Part shown: piece after piece, positions 62,261 through 64,000 of the stretch | How the letters are laid out: each line of letters begins with the position of its first letter | How positions within the stretch are numbered: the first letter of the stretch is position 1 | NCBI RefSeq assembly: GCF_006716125.1 | Contig: NZ_VFOM01000001.1 | Location: 1,488,001-1,552,000, forward strand | Reading direction: 5' to 3' | From: Homoserinimonas aerilata | GTDB lineage: Bacteria > Actinomycetota > Actinomycetes > Actinomycetales > Microbacteriaceae | DNA length: 64,000 nucleotides | Made by a program: the position numbers and the translations under genes | The notes under the pieces: generated by a model | Database searches by the model: none | The model's input: only the letters and a program-made list of their open reading frames with translations | What the model was told of the DNA's origin: nothing

Positions 62261-63136
62261 TCATGGTTGGCTGTTTCGCACTCGCTGGGCCGCCTCGCCC
62301 TGGATCTCGGCCATGAGGCCATCCATCCGCCTGGTCCGCCGCCGGGACAGCGGCACCGCCTCGTTGCGGTACCAGCGGAGGATCCTGTGCTCGAACATCG
62401 CGAAGAGGGCGGTGAACACGTAGCCGACGATTCCGATGAAGATCGTGCCCGCCCAGGTGTCGGCCAGAGCGAAACTCATGCCGCTCTGGAGGATGAAGAA
62501 GCCGACACCCTGGGTTGATCCGTACATCTCGCTGACGATGAGCATGACGATGCCGATCGTGATCGCGATCCGCACACCGACCACGATCTGGGGCAGCGCA
62601 CCGGGAAGGATGACCTTCGCCACCCGGAAGTGCACTGGGATACGGTACGCTCGCGCGGTCTCGATGACGCTCGCCGGAATCGCCCGCACCCCCTCCACCG
62701 TGTTCAACAGGATCGGCCACACGCATCCGAAGGCGATGAGGAAGATCTTCGGCTCGGGGCCGATGCCCAAGGCGAGGATGATGATCGGCACGAACACCAC
62801 GGGTGGGGATGCGCGGGCGAAGTCGAGGAACGGCATGAATATGTTTCGGAGCACAGCGCTCGACCCCACCGCGATACCGACGGTGAGACCGATCACGAGT
62901 GCGATCGCGAGCCCGATGAAATAGTTCGTGAAGCTGTAGATGATGTCGCCCCACAGGCGACCCCCGAATATCCCGTCGACCAGGTTCGTGGCGATGCGCT
63001 CCAGAGGAGGCCAGTACGCCGAGGTCGACGACGCCGAGGCGAAGAACCAGAGGAGGACAAGCAGGATGGGAAGCCAGGCCTGGATGAGGAGCGACTTCAT
63101 GACGCCTCGTCCGGCGCCGCTGCGTGAAGAGGTCAT
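62261..63136 (-). CDS. ABC importer permease, nitrate/sulfonate/taurine family (second)
   Basis: A 291-residue SsuC/TauC-type permease with about six helices and the EAA loop SVIETARAYRIPVHFRVAK followed by VILPGALPQIVVG. A basic C-terminal tail (about 260-291) is present. ATG 63136 overlaps nothing but lies one nt after the stop of the first permease. It differs clearly from that neighbour, so the channel is probably a heterodimer. Confidence 0.9.
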   Translation of the reverse strand: MTSSRSGAGRGVMKSLLIQAWLPILLVLLWFFASASSTSAYWPPLERIATNLVDGIFGGRLWGDIIYSFTNYFIGLAIALVIGLTVGIAVGSSAVLRNIFMPFLDFARASPPVVFVPIIILALGIGPEPKIFLIAFGCVWPILLNTVEGVRAIPASVIETARAYRIPVHFRVAKVILPGALPQIVVGVRIAITIGIVMLIVSEMYGSTQGVGFFILQSGMSFALADTWAGTIFIGIVGYVFTALFAMFEHRILRWYRNEAVPLSRRRTRRMDGLMAEIQGEAAQRVRNSQP

Positions 63137-63137
63137 G

Positions 63138-63923
63138 TCAGTCCTCGTTCCCCTCTGTCTGCCAACGGATGAGCCGGTCCTGCGCGAAGCTGACGACCGC
63201 GCTCACGGCGAAACCGAGGATGCATGCCGTGAGAAGGAAGACATAGGCGAGCGGGGTGTCGCCTCCCTGCTGCGCCTCCCCGAGCTCCGCGCCGACGCCG
63301 GCCGCTCCCGTCAACACTTCTGTTCCGAGGGACACCAGGACCGCGATCGTCGCTCCCAGCCGGAACCCGGTCGCCAGGAAGGGCGCCGCCGAGGGGAGCA
63401 TGACCTTCAGCACCACCAGATGAGGGGGGATGCGAAAACTGCGCACCGTCTCCTCGATGCTGGCGGTCACGCTGCGCACGCCGTGCTGTGCCTGGACGAT
63501 GATGGGGAACACGACGGCAGTGAAGACGACGACCGCCTTCATGTCGGTCGTGCGCCCCAGCAGGAGGATGAGCACGGGGATGAGGGCGATCGCGGGGAAG
63601 GCGCGGCCGAAGTCGAAGAGGAACCGGGTCGACAGTTCGATGAGGGGCCGGCGGCCCGTGAGCATGCCGACCGGGACCCCGACGATGATTCCGAAGGCGA
63701 GACCGAGCAGTGCCCCGGCGAAGGTGTCGCCGATCGCCTTCCAATAGTCGGGCGAGATGATCTGGGTCGCGAAGCTCTCGACGACGCTGAACGGCGCCGG
63801 AAGGACATTCGCGGGAAGCAATGTCGTCGAGACGGCGAGCTGCCAGCACCCGATGGCGAGTAGCGCCACGATGAGGCGGGCCACCACTACGCCCGTTCTT
63901 GTCCGTACTGCTCGGGAGAGCAT
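63138..63923 (-). CDS. ABC importer permease, nitrate/sulfonate/taurine family (first)
   Basis: A 261-residue permease with about six helices and the EAA loop ASIEETVRSFRIPPHLVVLK with VMLPSAAPFLATGFRLG. ATG 63923 is preceded by AAAGGAG. Members of this importer family usually use one permease as a homodimer; two distinct ones here are unusual. The matching substrate-binding protein is not in the window and is probably the next gene beyond 64000. Confidence 0.9.
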   Translation of the reverse strand: MLSRAVRTRTGVVVARLIVALLAIGCWQLAVSTTLLPANVLPAPFSVVESFATQIISPDYWKAIGDTFAGALLGLAFGIIVGVPVGMLTGRRPLIELSTRFLFDFGRAFPAIALIPVLILLLGRTTDMKAVVVFTAVVFPIIVQAQHGVRSVTASIEETVRSFRIPPHLVVLKVMLPSAAPFLATGFRLGATIAVLVSLGTEVLTGAAGVGAELGEAQQGGDTPLAYVFLLTACILGFAVSAVVSFAQDRLIRWQTEGNED

Positions 63924-63952
63924 CCGATCTCCTTTGAATCGTGTGCTGTGAG

Positions 63953-63988
63953 CGATGCGGTGGAGGCTCTCACGCCCCCACCGCATCG
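63953..63988 (-). terminator. Hairpin upstream of the first permease gene
   Basis: An 11-bp perfect stem (CGATGCGGTGG with CCACCGCATCG) with a 14-nt loop ends about 30 nt before the permease start. By analogy with the gluB-gluC hairpin it probably follows an upstream binding-protein gene outside the window. Confidence 0.55.
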
Positions 63989-64000
63989 TCGTGCGTCCTA

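Noticed and set aside
1..64000. CRISPR arrays, tRNA or rRNA genes, complete insertion sequences, prophage genes, riboswitches
   Set aside because: No regularly spaced repeats, tRNA-like cloverleafs, transposase or integrase motifs, or known riboswitch cores were recognised on either strand. A covariance-model scan would be the decisive test for small RNAs.

Overview
The window is chromosomal DNA from a high-GC Gram-positive bacterium, almost certainly an actinobacterium of the Microbacteriaceae. The evidence is gene order: lexA with a divergent LysM gene, hisC-hisB-hisH-hisA-sseB, DUF1844 beside infC-rpmI-rplT, pheST, argC-argJ-argB-argD, ftsK-pgsA-cinA-clgR-DUF3046-recA-recX, and dapA-rnj. 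Supporting signs are a gluABCD-type uptake operon, PriA-like HisA, strong GC bias, many GTG starts and CGAAC-N4-GTTCG LexA boxes. Most genes lie on the minus strand. I saw no rRNA, tRNA, CRISPR array, intact insertion sequence or prophage.

Layout. 1-3930: arginine biosynthesis (argD cut by the window edge, then argB, argJ, argC). 4181-7713: pheT and pheS. 7734-11099: glutamate-type ABC importer. 11188-13340: a SPOUT rRNA methyltransferase and the rplT-rpmI-infC operon, with infC apparently starting at AUC. 13654-18215: DUF1844, SseB-like protein and histidine genes hisA/H/B/C. 18249-19614: SOS pair, a LysM membrane protein divergent from lexA. 19628-28488: hflX, a small methyltransferase, dapF, miaA, miaB, nadE, recX, recA and DUF3046. 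28697-29044: clgR. 29178-34835: a tripartite tricarboxylate transporter (tctCBA) with its own citrate/C4-dicarboxylate-type two-component system, lying between clgR and cinA. 34852-38709: cinA/pncC, pgsA, ftsK. 38775-41688: a MacAB-like ABC module. 41834-44568: rnj and dapA. 44668-46679: ArsR regulator and SulP transporter. 46676-51316: folA, thyA, a small membrane protein, dapB, a phosphatase and an M16 peptidase. 51702-55014: accessory block of TetR, two aldo/keto reductases (one catalytically degenerate) and a small membrane protein. 55084-57363: pnp with a structured leader. 57761-63923: alpha/beta hydrolase, arylsulfatase and a two-permease ABC importer, probably for a sulfate ester or sulfonate.

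How it works together. The housekeeping genes cover amino-acid synthesis (Arg, His, and Lys/diaminopimelate through dapA, dapB, dapF), translation and tRNA modification, SOS repair (lexA, recA, recX, LysM division-inhibitor candidate), RNA decay (rnj, pnp), nucleotide synthesis (folA, thyA) and division (ftsK). Accessory uptake or efflux cassettes sit inside this conserved frame.

A recurring regulatory feature is a -10-like TANNNT hexamer 6-8 nt before the start codon in 16 genes, which implies leaderless mRNAs. In several genes it also decides the start codon.
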